Source of the DNA: Egbenema bharatensis | Lineage (GTDB): Bacteria; Cyanobacteriota; Cyanobacteriia; Elainellales; Elainellaceae | Length of the DNA: 64,000 nucleotides | Direction: 5' to 3' | Assembly (NCBI RefSeq): GCF_048077055.1 | Contig: NZ_CP182236.1 | Span: 3,286,001 to 3,350,000, forward strand | Shown: one piece after another, positions 43,502-51,463 of the stretch | Layout: every line of letters begins with the position of its first letter | Numbering within the stretch: position 1 is the first letter of the stretch | Notes under the pieces: generated by a model | What the model saw: the letters and a program-made list of their open reading frames with translations, nothing else | Database searches by the model: none | Told to the model about the DNA's origin: nothing | Made by a program: the position numbers and the translations under genes

Positions 43502-44452
43502 ATGACCTCAACTGATTTATCGCTGAACCATCAGCGGATTCTTGTCACCGGTGGAGCCGGGTTTCTGGGTCGCCAGGTGGTTGACCAACTCTGCAAAGCC
43601 GGAGCAGATCCCCACAAGATTACCACCCCCCGATCGCAGGATTGTGATCTGCGCTTGATGGAAAACTGTCAGCGGGCTGTAGACCAGCAGGATATTGTGA
43701 TCCATCTCGCTGCCCATGTGGGCGGGATTGGCTTAAACCGGGAAAAGCCCGCTGAGTTGTTCTACGACAACTTGATGATGGGGACGCAGTTGATCCACGC
43801 GGCTTATCAGTCCGGCATCAAGAAGTTTGTCTGTGTTGGTACAATCTGCGCCTATCCCAAGTTCACCCCGGTTCCCTTTAAGGAAGATGACCTGTGGAAT
43901 GGCTACCCAGAAGAGACCAACGCGCCCTACGGGATTGCCAAGAAGGCGTTGCTGGTGCAGCTTCAGTCCTACCGCCAGCAGTACGGCTTTGATGGGATTT
44001 ATCTGCTGCCGGTGAACCTCTATGGCCCAGAGGATAATTTTGATCCCCGCAGTTCCCATGTGATTCCGGCACTGATTCGCAAGGTCTACGAGGCGCAGCA
44101 GCGCGGCGACAAGGAGATTCCAGTCTGGGGCGATGGCAGTCCGACCCGCGAATTTCTCTACTCCACCGATGCCGCCAGGGGGATTGTGATGGGAACTCAG
44201 TTCTACAGCGATCCGGAACCGGTCAACCTGGGCACGGGCTACGAAATCTCGATTAAAGACCTGATCGAGTTGATCTGTGAGTTGATGGGGTTTGAGGGCG
44301 ATATTATCTGGGAAACGGATAAACCCAATGGTCAGCCCCGGCGTTGTTTGGACACTCAACGGGCGAAAGCGGCCTTTGGCTTTACCGCTGAAGTCGATTT
44401 CCGCCAAGGATTGAAAAACACGATCGACTGGTATCGTCAGCACGCTGCTTAA
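43502..44452 (+). CDS. fcl: GDP-L-fucose synthase
   Basis: A 316-residue epimerase/reductase that converts GDP-4-keto-6-deoxymannose to GDP-L-fucose with NADPH. It has ILVTGGAGFLGRQVVDQL, AAHVGGIGLNREKPAELFYD, CAYPKFTPVPFKEDDLW, catalytic YGIAKKALLVQ, and NLYGPEDNFDPRSSHVIPAL, all typical. The gene is directly downstream of gmd and probably co-transcribed. A repeat R1 copy begins 4 bp after its stop, and a strong hairpin terminator follows near 44714. Confidence 0.97.
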   Translation: MTSTDLSLNHQRILVTGGAGFLGRQVVDQLCKAGADPHKITTPRSQDCDLRLMENCQRAVDQQDIVIHLAAHVGGIGLNREKPAELFYDNLMMGTQLIHAAYQSGIKKFVCVGTICAYPKFTPVPFKEDDLWNGYPEETNAPYGIAKKALLVQLQSYRQQYGFDGIYLLPVNLYGPEDNFDPRSSHVIPALIRKVYEAQQRGDKEIPVWGDGSPTREFLYSTDAARGIVMGTQFYSDPEPVNLGTGYEISIKDLIELICELMGFEGDIIWETDKPNGQPRRCLDTQRAKAAFGFTAEVDFRQGLKNTIDWYRQHAA

Positions 44453-44455
44453 AGA

Positions 44456-44553
44456 CTGCGAATTTAATCATCTGAAATTCTTGTGGGGTGGGCATCTTGC
44501 CCGCCCAATTCACGAAGCAGGCTAATTGCCGAGGTTATTTAATCCCTGCTCCT
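44456..44553 (-). repeat. Dispersed palindromic repeat R1, copy d
   Basis: Reverse-oriented copy immediately after fcl: gaaattcttgtggggtgggc then atcttgcccgccc, ending ggttatttaatccctgctcc. Three of the four R1 copies in this window lie between 38.7 and 44.6 kb. Confidence 0.75.
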
Positions 44554-44567
44554 AACCCCAACTCATC

Positions 44568-44685
44568 GGGAGCATCCCATTGATGCAAATTGATCGATTT
44601 CCGTAGCGCAGGCATCTTGTCTGTCAGGGAACTATCTATCACGCAAATGCAATCTATCACGCAAATGCAAAAGTGGGATACACCC
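44568..44685. mobile_element. MITE-like repeat R2, copy b, with 8-bp target duplication
   Basis: Ends gggagcatccca (44568) and tgggatacaccc (to 44685) are imperfect inverted repeats as in copy a. The element is bounded by AACTCATC at 44560-44567 and 44686-44693, a likely target duplication. Inside is a tandem duplication of tctatcacgcaaatgcaa. Confidence 0.7.
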
Positions 44686-44713
44686 AACTCATCCAACAGG
44701 TTTTTAACGCAAA

Positions 44714-44748
44714 TCCCCGATCTCCTGAGGAAATCGGGGAGCTTTTTT
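44714..44748 (+). terminator. Rho-independent terminator after gmd-fcl
   Basis: A long stem (tccccgatctcct / aggaaatcgggga) with a tiny loop is followed by a six-T run at 44743-44748 on the plus strand, about 260 bp after fcl. Confidence 0.8.
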
Positions 44749-44810
44749 ATTTACGAATATGACCCGAATGCAACTCGAATCTCATCCGAACAGCTTCAAA
44801 CCGGTTGAGC

Positions 44811-45158
44811 TTAGATAATGCCGGTTCCCTTGCCGCGATCGTCTTCCTCCATCGTCAACTCGCCCGTCTTGTCGGTGTCTTTGACCTCATCGTATTCCTG
44901 TTCACGTTCGGCCTTCAACGCTTCCTCTTTCTCGCGCAGGTCACCCGGCTCATTAACGTACATTTCCGGTTCGATCGCAAAGTTATTGACCAGACCTTCC
45001 TTATCTACGCTGTAGCCACCTGACGTATCAATGCTATCGCCTGCATTCTCTTCAGGAACCTGCTTATATTGTCCGCCTTCTCGTTCCTTCCGAGCAGCCG
45101 TCTCAGCAGGCACAATCCCACGATCGTAGGTGTCTGGCTCTGTTCTCTTATCACTCAT
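44811..45158 (-). CDS. Small acidic hydrophilic protein
   Basis: A 115-residue, very polar protein rich in Glu, Asp, Lys and Gly (YDRGIVPAETAARKEREGGQ, LREKEEALKAEREQEYDEVK). The ATG at 45158 has GAGG at the right distance; the longer reading from 45182 is not favoured. No domain is recognised, although similar small disordered proteins are common in cyanobacteria and some are stress-linked. No signal peptide or membrane segment. Convergent with the terminator after fcl. Function unknown. Confidence 0.65.
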   Translation of the reverse strand: MSDKRTEPDTYDRGIVPAETAARKEREGGQYKQVPEENAGDSIDTSGGYSVDKEGLVNNFAIEPEMYVNEPGDLREKEEALKAEREQEYDEVKDTDKTGELTMEEDDRGKGTGII

Positions 45159-45445
45159 AAAAATACCTCGTACCAGCAACATTAAGTGTGTTTACAGGGT
45201 ATGTTATGGAAAGCTGATAAGAAGTACCTCTATCTGAGGAGGAAAGATTCCCTGTTTGAGAATCTACCCATAGATACAAGATTCAGTCAAAGCCCCTAAT
45301 AGCATCCCGTTCAGCCATCTTAGGTCAGCGGACTCTGTTCCCTGGCTCCCTTGAATCCGGGATTATTAAGATTGCTAAATTTACAAATCAATCTGAAAAA
45401 CAGTAAAATAAGATACAGAAAGAAATCGATTCGTTTATCCTGCTT

Positions 45446-45512
45446 GGGTGCTCTCTGCGCTAGGAAGGGGCCCCTCAGGACGGAAGTAGGTTAGCAGCAT
45501 TAGGTTGGCACC
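45446..45512 (+). ncRNA. Candidate small structured RNA (SRP-RNA-like)
   Basis: An isolated GC-rich 67-base segment in an AT-rich gap. Its ends can pair (GGGTGC at 45446 with GGCACC at 45507), CTGC pairs with GCAG inside, and CCTCAGGACGGAAGTAGG can form a hairpin with a GGAA tetraloop followed by TTAGCAGCA. The CAGG, GGAA and AGCAGC elements resemble the apical domain of bacterial signal recognition particle RNA, but the spacing is not exactly canonical. It may instead be another small RNA or the leader of the DUF4278 gene. A consensus search was not possible here. Confidence 0.4.
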
Positions 45513-45567
45513 GAAGAAACGCAATATTTACCTCCCTTTAAATCCAGCGCATTCAGGAGCAGATGTT

Positions 45568-45987
45568 ATGAAACTCTCATATCGTGGTACGTCCTATTCT
45601 TATCAGCCGACTCCCGTGGATATGGTAGACAGCGGCATCCCCGTTAAGTTCCGGGGGCAGCAATATCATTTGTCCTATCTCAGACATATCCCCGTACCGC
45701 AAGCCGTTTCTACCCTCAAGTATCGTGGGGTATCTTACCAAACGACGGAAACCGGAGAAATCCAGCCGATCGCTCCCGGTACTCGTCGGGTTACAGCCCT
45801 CGCTGGAAAAGCTGTTCCCCTGCCCCTAGCGACTCAGGTTCGTCGCAGGCTCCTGCCAGAAGATGCCCAAAGAGTCCATCAAGAAACAATTCGGCAACGG
45901 CTACAGCACCGAATTGATGTGGCAAAAGCACGGGGCGATGAACAGCTCCTGCATCAGCTTGAGGATGAATTGCATCGGTTTGCCTGA
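45568..45987 (+). CDS. DUF4278 protein
   Basis: A 139-residue protein with two copies of the short cyanobacterial DUF4278 motif, MKLSYRGTSYSYQPTPVDM at the start and LKYRGVSYQTTET near residue 61, with a third weaker copy VKFRGQQYHLSYLRHIPV between them. The ATG at 45568 is chosen because AGGAG lies eight bases upstream. The C-terminal half is helical and basic (TIRQRLQHRIDVAKARGDEQ). DUF4278 proteins are small, soluble and of unknown function, often stress-induced. No operon partner is visible. Confidence 0.82.
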   Translation: MKLSYRGTSYSYQPTPVDMVDSGIPVKFRGQQYHLSYLRHIPVPQAVSTLKYRGVSYQTTETGEIQPIAPGTRRVTALAGKAVPLPLATQVRRRLLPEDAQRVHQETIRQRLQHRIDVAKARGDEQLLHQLEDELHRFA

Positions 45988-46130
45988 GGCAGATTGGTTT
46001 ACCTGGCTTTGACCTTGTGATTCAGAGGGGGCTTCGTCCTCCTCTTTTTTGTTGAAATGCCCGATGGGGTGAAGCAAACTGCGATCGTTCTCGCCTAAGT
46101 TAGAAAAATTCTGCACTCTCCTAATTTTTT

Positions 46131-47306
46131 ATGACAGCCTTTCTGGAATATGGTGTGCTGCAACCGGATGAAGCCCAGCAAGTTATCAAAGTTGAAGCGC
46201 AATGTTTCGTCAGCAGCCTCGATCGCGGGCAGGTATACTTCGATCGCATTGGTCAAGAAAACTTTCGTGTGGTGCGGCAGGGGACAAGGGTAGCCGGAAG
46301 TCTGGCCCTGATTCCCCTGGGGCAATGGTGGCAGGGGAAGCGGGTGCCCATGACTGGAGTTGCCTCGGTGGGCGTTTCGCCAGAGTATCGAGGAACCGGC
46401 GTGGCGATTACCCTGATGCAGCAGATGCTCTGCGAACTCTCCGAACAGGAAATGCCGCTGTCCGTCCTTTATCCAGCTACCCAACGGCTGTATCGCAAAG
46501 CGGGCTATGAGCAGGCCGGAACACGCAATTCCTGGTCAGTGCGGATGGCTGAAATTCAAATCACCGATCGATCGCTGCCCATTTACCCCATTGAACCCAT
46601 CGAGGCAGAGTCCTTTAAGGTGCTTCAGCAACACTATGCCCAGCGCACCAATGGCAACCTCGATCGCTCTCCTCTCCTCTGGCAAGAAATTTTAGAAACA
46701 ACTGGCTCAGAACCGCTTTATGCTTACCAGATTGGTGAGCCTGACCAGCCTCAAGGCTATCTGATCTTTCAACAGCATCGCTCGGCAGGGGAAACCATTC
46801 TTCGGGTGCAGGATTGGGCCATCCTATCGGCTCCGGCTGGACGAACCCTCTGGACATTGCTGGCGGATCATCGCTCCATGATTGACAAGGTTCGCTGGCG
46901 AGGGGCATTACTGGATCCATTGACGCTCCTCTTGCCGGAACAATCTCCGGAAATGAAAGACTCCGATCGCTGGCTGATGCGAATTATCAACGTGCGATCG
47001 GCCCTGGAAAAGCGCGGCTATCCGATCGGGGTTGCAGCAGAACTCCATCTGGAGATTCAAGACGATCTGCTTCCCATTAACACTGGCAAGTTCATCCTGA
47101 CGGTATCCCAGGGACAGGGAGAAGTGAGTTCAGGAGGGCGAGGGGACATGAAGCTTTCCATTCGCGGACTTTCCCCCCTCTACAGTGGATTGTTTACACC
47201 TTCACAACTTCAGGCGATCGGGTTTTTGGATGGGACTGAATCGGCCATCAATGCTGCCACTCAGATTTTCGCCGGCCCATCTCCCTGGCTCCCCGATTTC
47301 TTTTAA
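46131..47306 (+). CDS. GNAT N-acetyltransferase, Eis-like
   Basis: A 391-residue acetyltransferase of the enhanced-intracellular-survival (Eis) type. The N-terminal GNAT fold has VPMTGVASVGVSPEYRGTGV followed by AITLMQQML as the acetyl-CoA-binding beta4-alpha3 segment and YPATQRLYRKAGYEQAG. A second GNAT-like domain and a C-terminal sterol-carrier-like region (LSIRGLSPLYSGLFTPSQL) follow, as in Eis. It likely acetylates an amine-bearing small molecule or protein; the substrate is unknown. It overlaps the convergent adenosyltransferase gene by 4 bp. Confidence 0.85.
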   Translation: MTAFLEYGVLQPDEAQQVIKVEAQCFVSSLDRGQVYFDRIGQENFRVVRQGTRVAGSLALIPLGQWWQGKRVPMTGVASVGVSPEYRGTGVAITLMQQMLCELSEQEMPLSVLYPATQRLYRKAGYEQAGTRNSWSVRMAEIQITDRSLPIYPIEPIEAESFKVLQQHYAQRTNGNLDRSPLLWQEILETTGSEPLYAYQIGEPDQPQGYLIFQQHRSAGETILRVQDWAILSAPAGRTLWTLLADHRSMIDKVRWRGALLDPLTLLLPEQSPEMKDSDRWLMRIINVRSALEKRGYPIGVAAELHLEIQDDLLPINTGKFILTVSQGQGEVSSGGRGDMKLSIRGLSPLYSGLFTPSQLQAIGFLDGTESAINAATQIFAGPSPWLPDFF

Positions 47307-47923
47307 AAATCTACACCCCGCTTCAAATCCACCCCCTTCTCCGCGTAGTGCTTATGGCAGTAAACCTCTGAGTGAATGCTGGCCAGGTCAAAGTAGGCGG
47401 GTTGATGTTTGCAGCGTCCGGTGATAATTACTTCCGTATCGCGGGGTTTGCGGAGCAGCGCATGGACGATCGGCTCCTGGGGCAATAGTTCCAGATCCAC
47501 CGTTGGGTTTAGCTCATCCAGAATAATCGTTTTGTACATCCCCGACGCAATGGCGGCCCTGGCAATCTCCCAGCCTCGTTCCGCCTCCACATAGTCCAAC
47601 TCCTGCTGCTGACCGCGCCAGACGATCGCATCTCGGCCGCAGCGTTGATGATCGACCAGATTGGGATAACTTTGCCGCAACGCAGAGATCGCATCATCTT
47701 CGGTATAGCCATTGCCTCCCTTCAACCACTGCATGATCAATACCCGGTGAGACTTATCCTGACTGATACCTTTGCCCAGGGCTTGCAGTGCCTTTCCCAG
47801 CGCACTCGTCGATTTTCCCTTCCCATCCCCCGTATAAATCTCAATCCCTTCAATCCCGTGGGCCAGGGCATTGGGATGATGCTGCGGTTTCATCTCTGAA
47901 TGGAGATCTGCAATGTCTAGCAA
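47303..47923 (-). CDS. cobO: CobO-type corrinoid adenosyltransferase, second domain
   Basis: A 206-residue P-loop protein of the CobO/BtuR class, which adenosylates cob(I)alamin or cob(I)yrinate. Motifs: IYTGDGKGKSTSALGKALQA (P-loop), RVLIMQWLKGG, YKTIILDELNPTVDL and VIITGRCKHQPAYFDLA. Its N-terminal MLDIADLHSEMKPQHHP is not a natural start: that sequence is the expected C-terminal tail of the CobO domain encoded just upstream, so the two ORFs appear to be one tandem-domain gene separated by a one-base loss in a G/C run at 47929-47933. Taken with the cobalamin riboswitch and cobW elsewhere in the window, it suggests active B12-type cofactor metabolism. Confidence 0.85.
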   Translation of the reverse strand: MLDIADLHSEMKPQHHPNALAHGIEGIEIYTGDGKGKSTSALGKALQALGKGISQDKSHRVLIMQWLKGGNGYTEDDAISALRQSYPNLVDHQRCGRDAIVWRGQQQELDYVEAERGWEIARAAIASGMYKTIILDELNPTVDLELLPQEPIVHALLRKPRDTEVIITGRCKHQPAYFDLASIHSEVYCHKHYAEKGVDLKRGVDF

Positions 47924-48453
47924 CGCCTGGGGGCCCCTCGTCCTGTGGCAATAATTTCCAGATCTTCCGTCTTCCGCTTCAGGGTTTGCACCACCTCCTC
48001 TACCGGCAGCAAGCCCAAATCCAGCACCGGATTCAGTTCATCCAGAACGACGACCGAATACAGCCCAGAAGCGATCGCCCCCTTGGCCACATCCCAACCG
48101 CGCTGGGCTTCCATCCGGTCAAATCGGGTAATTTCTTCTGCCCCAAAAAACTCCGCCCGTCCCGTCCGCACCTGATCGATCAAATGGGGAAAGCCGCGCC
48201 GCAGGGCTTCGATCGCTGCATCCTCATCATAGGTACGCCCCGGCCCCTTCAAAAAACGCAACAATAATACACGGGTTTGGGTTCCGGTATGAATGCCCAA
48301 GCCAATCGATCGTAAGACTACCCCCAAAGCCGCCTGGGACTTCCCTTTTCCCGCTCCATCATAAATATGAATTTGTCCAACCAATCGCTCAGCACGGGCT
48401 TGAGCCGTCCGAATACCAACACCAGTTCTTGTCATGGATCTAATATGAGTCAT
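47917..48453 (-). CDS. CobO-type adenosyltransferase, first domain (frameshifted)
   Basis: A 178-residue first half of the tandem protein: QIHIYDGAGKGKSQAALGVV (P-loop), RVLLLRFLKGPGR, YSVVVLDELNPVLDLGLLPV. It ends LEIIATGRGAPRRC; adding one C to the run at 47929-47933 changes this to GRGAPQALLDIADLHSE and joins it to the following ORF, giving about 385 residues with two CobO-like domains. The P-loop differs from the second domain (DGAGKGKS against TGDGKGKS), so the two domains may have diverged in role. The start at 48453 is not strongly supported. Confidence 0.78.
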   Translation of the reverse strand: MTHIRSMTRTGVGIRTAQARAERLVGQIHIYDGAGKGKSQAALGVVLRSIGLGIHTGTQTRVLLLRFLKGPGRTYDEDAAIEALRRGFPHLIDQVRTGRAEFFGAEEITRFDRMEAQRGWDVAKGAIASGLYSVVVLDELNPVLDLGLLPVEEVVQTLKRKTEDLEIIATGRGAPRRC

Positions 48454-48591
48454 GAAGGGAAAGACGAGTCAGGATTGAGTATAGTTAGCGATGTTTGGTA
48501 TCACCCTCACTCCCCCATTCCTGCCCGTATGTTACCTCTATATGTAGAGACTATAGTGTAAACAAACCAAATTAAATATCCACTCATAGCG

Positions 48592-48790
48592 TTTATTCAT
48601 ATTTCCCCTATTCTTTACCCCTACTCCCAATTCCCATTATCCCAACCCCCCACTCCCCCACCCACCTACTCCCCCACTCCCCCACTCCCCCACTCCCCCA
48701 CTCCCCTACTCCCCACTCCCTCACCTCCCCACTCCCTCACCTCCTCACCTCCTCACTCCTCACTCCTCACTCCTCACTCCTCACTCCTAT
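48592..48790 (+). repeat. 199-base G-free C/T-rich tract before fraC
   Basis: From 48592 to 48790 the plus strand contains no G. Much of it is tandem cccccact and later cactcct units. The first G after the tract is the G of the fraC start codon, so no Shine-Dalgarno sequence is possible for that gene. It fills the gap between the divergent adenosyltransferase and fraC genes. Confidence 0.9.
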
Positions 48791-49430
48791 GTTCCCCACC
48801 GTCCTCCCCCTCCGCGCCATTGCCTTCCAGGCACTCTTCCTGCTGATTGCGATCGCCATTGAAGCGACGGTGCTGCGTCGAACCCTGGCAACGGAGAAAA
48901 AAGAATTTATTTCACCCAAGCAGAGCATTCACTATGCCGGCACCATTAATTTGCTGTGTACCGTGGTGGGCTGGCTGGGGTTTTTCCTGTTCTTTACGAT
49001 CGCCTACACGCTTCCCTCTGCCTGGACTGCTCGCGTTGAAGCCAACCTGGTGAACTTCATCTTTTTTGACCAGTGGACGAATGAAACCGCAACCTCGCTA
49101 ATTGTGATTGGCTTAATTATGTTCTTTGCCAGTTATGGCGTGAAGCAAGCGGGGTTAAATGGATTGCGATCGACGCTTCAGGCTGGAATTGACAACAAGG
49201 AGAAAGAACAGGCGGATCCAGGGGAGTCTGGTGAAAGTGTAATTCAGGAGGTAAAATCCCCTCGACGGTGGGCCCGGTCTGGAGCCATTCGGGTTCGTGG
49301 TAAAGAAACCTCCGCCCTTCAGACAATGCCCCCCCAGGCAAAGGCGGTTTTCTATGCCAATGCCTGGAGCTTCAGTGCCATTCTCGCTATTCTGATGCTG
49401 CGTTTAGCCCTATTGCGGATCACGGTTTAG
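48789..49430 (+). CDS. fraC: Filament integrity protein FraC
   Basis: A 213-residue membrane protein with about four hydrophobic segments (LRAIAFQALFLLIAIAIEAT, TINLLCTVVGWLGFFLFFTI, TATSLIVIGLIMFFASYGVK, and a C-terminal AWSFSAILAILMLRLALL). FraC is needed in filamentous cyanobacteria for stable septal junctions and cell-cell molecular exchange. The identification rests on the sequence pattern plus the following fraD-like and fraE-like genes in the known fraC-fraD-fraE order. The ATG at 48789 follows a G-free pyrimidine-rich tract, so initiation is without Shine-Dalgarno pairing. Confidence 0.85.
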   Translation: MFPTVLPLRAIAFQALFLLIAIAIEATVLRRTLATEKKEFISPKQSIHYAGTINLLCTVVGWLGFFLFFTIAYTLPSAWTARVEANLVNFIFFDQWTNETATSLIVIGLIMFFASYGVKQAGLNGLRSTLQAGIDNKEKEQADPGESGESVIQEVKSPRRWARSGAIRVRGKETSALQTMPPQAKAVFYANAWSFSAILAILMLRLALLRITV

Positions 49431-49483
49431 CGACTGTTTCACCCCTACCCCTTTCCGTTCATCTTTGTGCCAACCCCAAATCC

Positions 49484-50581
49484 ATGTCGTTCATCGTTAA
49501 GTTCTTTAAATTTAAGTTTCTTGTTGAGCTGTGCGATCGCATTAAAGAGCGAATAAAGGCAATCGCCAGTGGGATTAACCTCTTCTCCTGGCAAACGGCC
49601 CTGATGCTGAGTTTGTTTGCCTGGATCATCTACATCATCGTGATTGATCCGAACCTGGAGCAGTTTGTCGCACTGTATGGGTGGGGGTTTTTGATTATTG
49701 GTGTGGATTGGTTCTTTCTGGATGACAAAGATGACAAGAAGAAGCCAACCCTGCCTGGGCTAAACATTAAGCTCAACATTGGCCCCTGGATCACGGGTGC
49801 GTTAATCTGCCTGGCTTTACTCAGCTACGAAGTGATCTTGACCCGGTTTTCAACGGCACTGGTAGCCTGGCCTCTGGTTTCAGTCGGCGTAGCAACGTTT
49901 CATAAGTTTTTACGCCCCAGCTTCAAACCCAAAGTGTTCAGAATTCCCAACGATCCAGAGGTACGGCAGAATTTGATTCTGTTAGCCCTATTGGGAGCTT
50001 TGATGAGCTGCTGGTTTCAGTTCGGCATTTTGCTGGAGAGTTTGCTCGATCGCTACCCCAGCCTGGCGGGAGATGACTTTCGCAACAGTGCTTTTGTTGT
50101 GCGCACCAGTCCAACCACGACGAGTCAAGTTCCTGCCAGTGGAGCCTCTTTGTTAAATACCGCAGAAGCTCAAATTCGAGATGACCTGTCGGGGCGATCG
50201 TGGATTGACGTGCAGCGATGGCTACGGCAGATTGATGCTCAGGTGCCCCGGTTAGAACGCCAGATGATCGATCGCGTGTATGGGATTCCAGCGAGAACCG
50301 CAGAGAGTCAATTTTGGCGGCTGGATGCTGACCATGAAGATGGATTGCCCAATGACATTTTGCGGCTACGGTTGTTCTGGATTGGCCCAAGTTCCCAGGC
50401 AGGAGGATATACCTTAGAAAAGGTTTGCCTGATCCAGCGGGCTGGATTAACCGCGCCCGGCACTGCCCCCGTTCTGGGGGAGTCGTACCAGATGGAGTGT
50501 CAACCCATTACATCGGATTTGCCCACGGAAACCCAGCAACCAGAAACAGAACCCACCGGACGGGGCAGAATAATTGAATAG
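49484..50581 (+). CDS. fraD: Septal junction protein FraD
   Basis: A 365-residue protein with about five membrane segments in the first 190 residues (WQTALMLSLFAWIIYIIVI, ALYGWGFLIIGVDWFFL, WITGALICLALLSYEVIL and others) and a C-terminal extracytoplasmic domain with ESQFWRLDADHEDGLPND and LRLRLFWIGPSSQAGGYTLE. This layout matches FraD, the septal-junction plug-module protein required for intercellular exchange. It lies 53 bp after fraC and 100 bp before the fraE start. A tandem 13-bp repeat (agtttgaatcgtc) sits in the gap to fraE. Confidence 0.85.
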   Translation: MSFIVKFFKFKFLVELCDRIKERIKAIASGINLFSWQTALMLSLFAWIIYIIVIDPNLEQFVALYGWGFLIIGVDWFFLDDKDDKKKPTLPGLNIKLNIGPWITGALICLALLSYEVILTRFSTALVAWPLVSVGVATFHKFLRPSFKPKVFRIPNDPEVRQNLILLALLGALMSCWFQFGILLESLLDRYPSLAGDDFRNSAFVVRTSPTTTSQVPASGASLLNTAEAQIRDDLSGRSWIDVQRWLRQIDAQVPRLERQMIDRVYGIPARTAESQFWRLDADHEDGLPNDILRLRLFWIGPSSQAGGYTLEKVCLIQRAGLTAPGTAPVLGESYQMECQPITSDLPTETQQPETEPTGRGRIIE

Positions 50582-50681
50582 ACGATTAGTTTGAATCGTC
50601 AGCTTGAATCGTCAGTTTGAATCGAAGAGCATTACACTTGTTTGTCCATCTTTTTTTGCATCGTATGGCGGGAGGGATGCT

Positions 50682-51461
50682 GTGAGCCTGAGCCGAACCC
50701 TGGTGATTGCAGCCAACGTGTTTCGAGAAGTGATCCGCGATCGGGTGCTGTACCTGATTGCCTTTTTTGCCGTCATTATGGTGGCGGCGATCGTCCTGGT
50801 GCCAGAGGTGGCGGCCAGCACAGAAAATCAGATTATTTTAGATATTGGCTTGGCGGCCATTAGCCTCCTGGGGCTGATGATTACAGTCTTTGTGGGAACA
50901 GGTCTGGTCAACAAAGAAATTGAAAAACGCACCGTTTATGTGATGGCGGCCAAGCCGATCAGCTCTGCCGAATTTATTGTGGGCAAACACTGGGGCTTTT
51001 CTGCGGTGATTGCAGTGCTGGTTTTTGCCATGACGCTCCTCTACCTGGGAACGCTGGCCCTGAAGCAAATTCCAGTTCCCCTGGGCAGTATTGGACTGTC
51101 TGCCCTATTTCAGTTTTTAGAACTCTCGTTGATTGCCGCTGTCGCTATTTTGTTTGGCGTTTTCACCAGTTCCCTACTGGCAACGCTGCTTACCTTTGCC
51201 CTTTACTTGATGGGGCATTTCAGCCGTGATTTGCTGGCCTTTGGCGCACTGACGGATAACCCTGGACTCAAGCAGGCAATTCAGGGGATTTATCTGACTC
51301 TTCCCGATCTATCCCGACTGAACCTGAAAAATCAGGCGATTTACGGCCTTAACCTGCTGCCCGAACCCAGCGAACTCCTCGCCAATGCAGGCTATGCGAT
51401 CGTCTATATAGCCCTACTTTTGACGATCGCCATTGTCATCTTTTCCAGACGGCAGTTCTAG
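50682..51461 (+). CDS. fraE: ABC transporter permease-type protein FraE
   Basis: A 259-residue membrane protein with six hydrophobic segments of the ABC-2 permease type (LYLIAFFAVIMVAAIVLVPE, LAAISLLGLMITVFVGTGLV, the cytoplasmic NKEIEKRTVYVMAAKPISSA motif, and AGYAIVYIALLLTIAIVIFS). The GTG at 50682 is chosen because GGAGGG lies five bases upstream; an ATG-less extension to 50604 is unlikely. It is third in the fraCDE operon, which supports filament integrity and, in heterocystous species, heterocyst function. It ends two bases before the convergent gatC stop. Confidence 0.85.
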   Translation: MSLSRTLVIAANVFREVIRDRVLYLIAFFAVIMVAAIVLVPEVAASTENQIILDIGLAAISLLGLMITVFVGTGLVNKEIEKRTVYVMAAKPISSAEFIVGKHWGFSAVIAVLVFAMTLLYLGTLALKQIPVPLGSIGLSALFQFLELSLIAAVAILFGVFTSSLLATLLTFALYLMGHFSRDLLAFGALTDNPGLKQAIQGIYLTLPDLSRLNLKNQAIYGLNLLPEPSELLANAGYAIVYIALLLTIAIVIFSRRQF

Positions 51462-51463
51462 CC

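Noticed and set aside
46131..47306. GNAT protein as the missing ceramide synthase for the lipid cluster
   Set aside because: Its domain pattern is Eis-like and it lies outside the cluster beyond a terminator and unrelated genes.
48592..48790. Repeated ctcctcac reminiscent of the Yfr1 small-RNA motif
   Set aside because: It is part of a low-complexity tandem tract without the flanking stems of Yfr1.
48789..51461. fraCDE taken as proof of heterocyst formation
   Set aside because: The operon also occurs in filamentous species without heterocysts and no heterocyst-specific gene is visible here.
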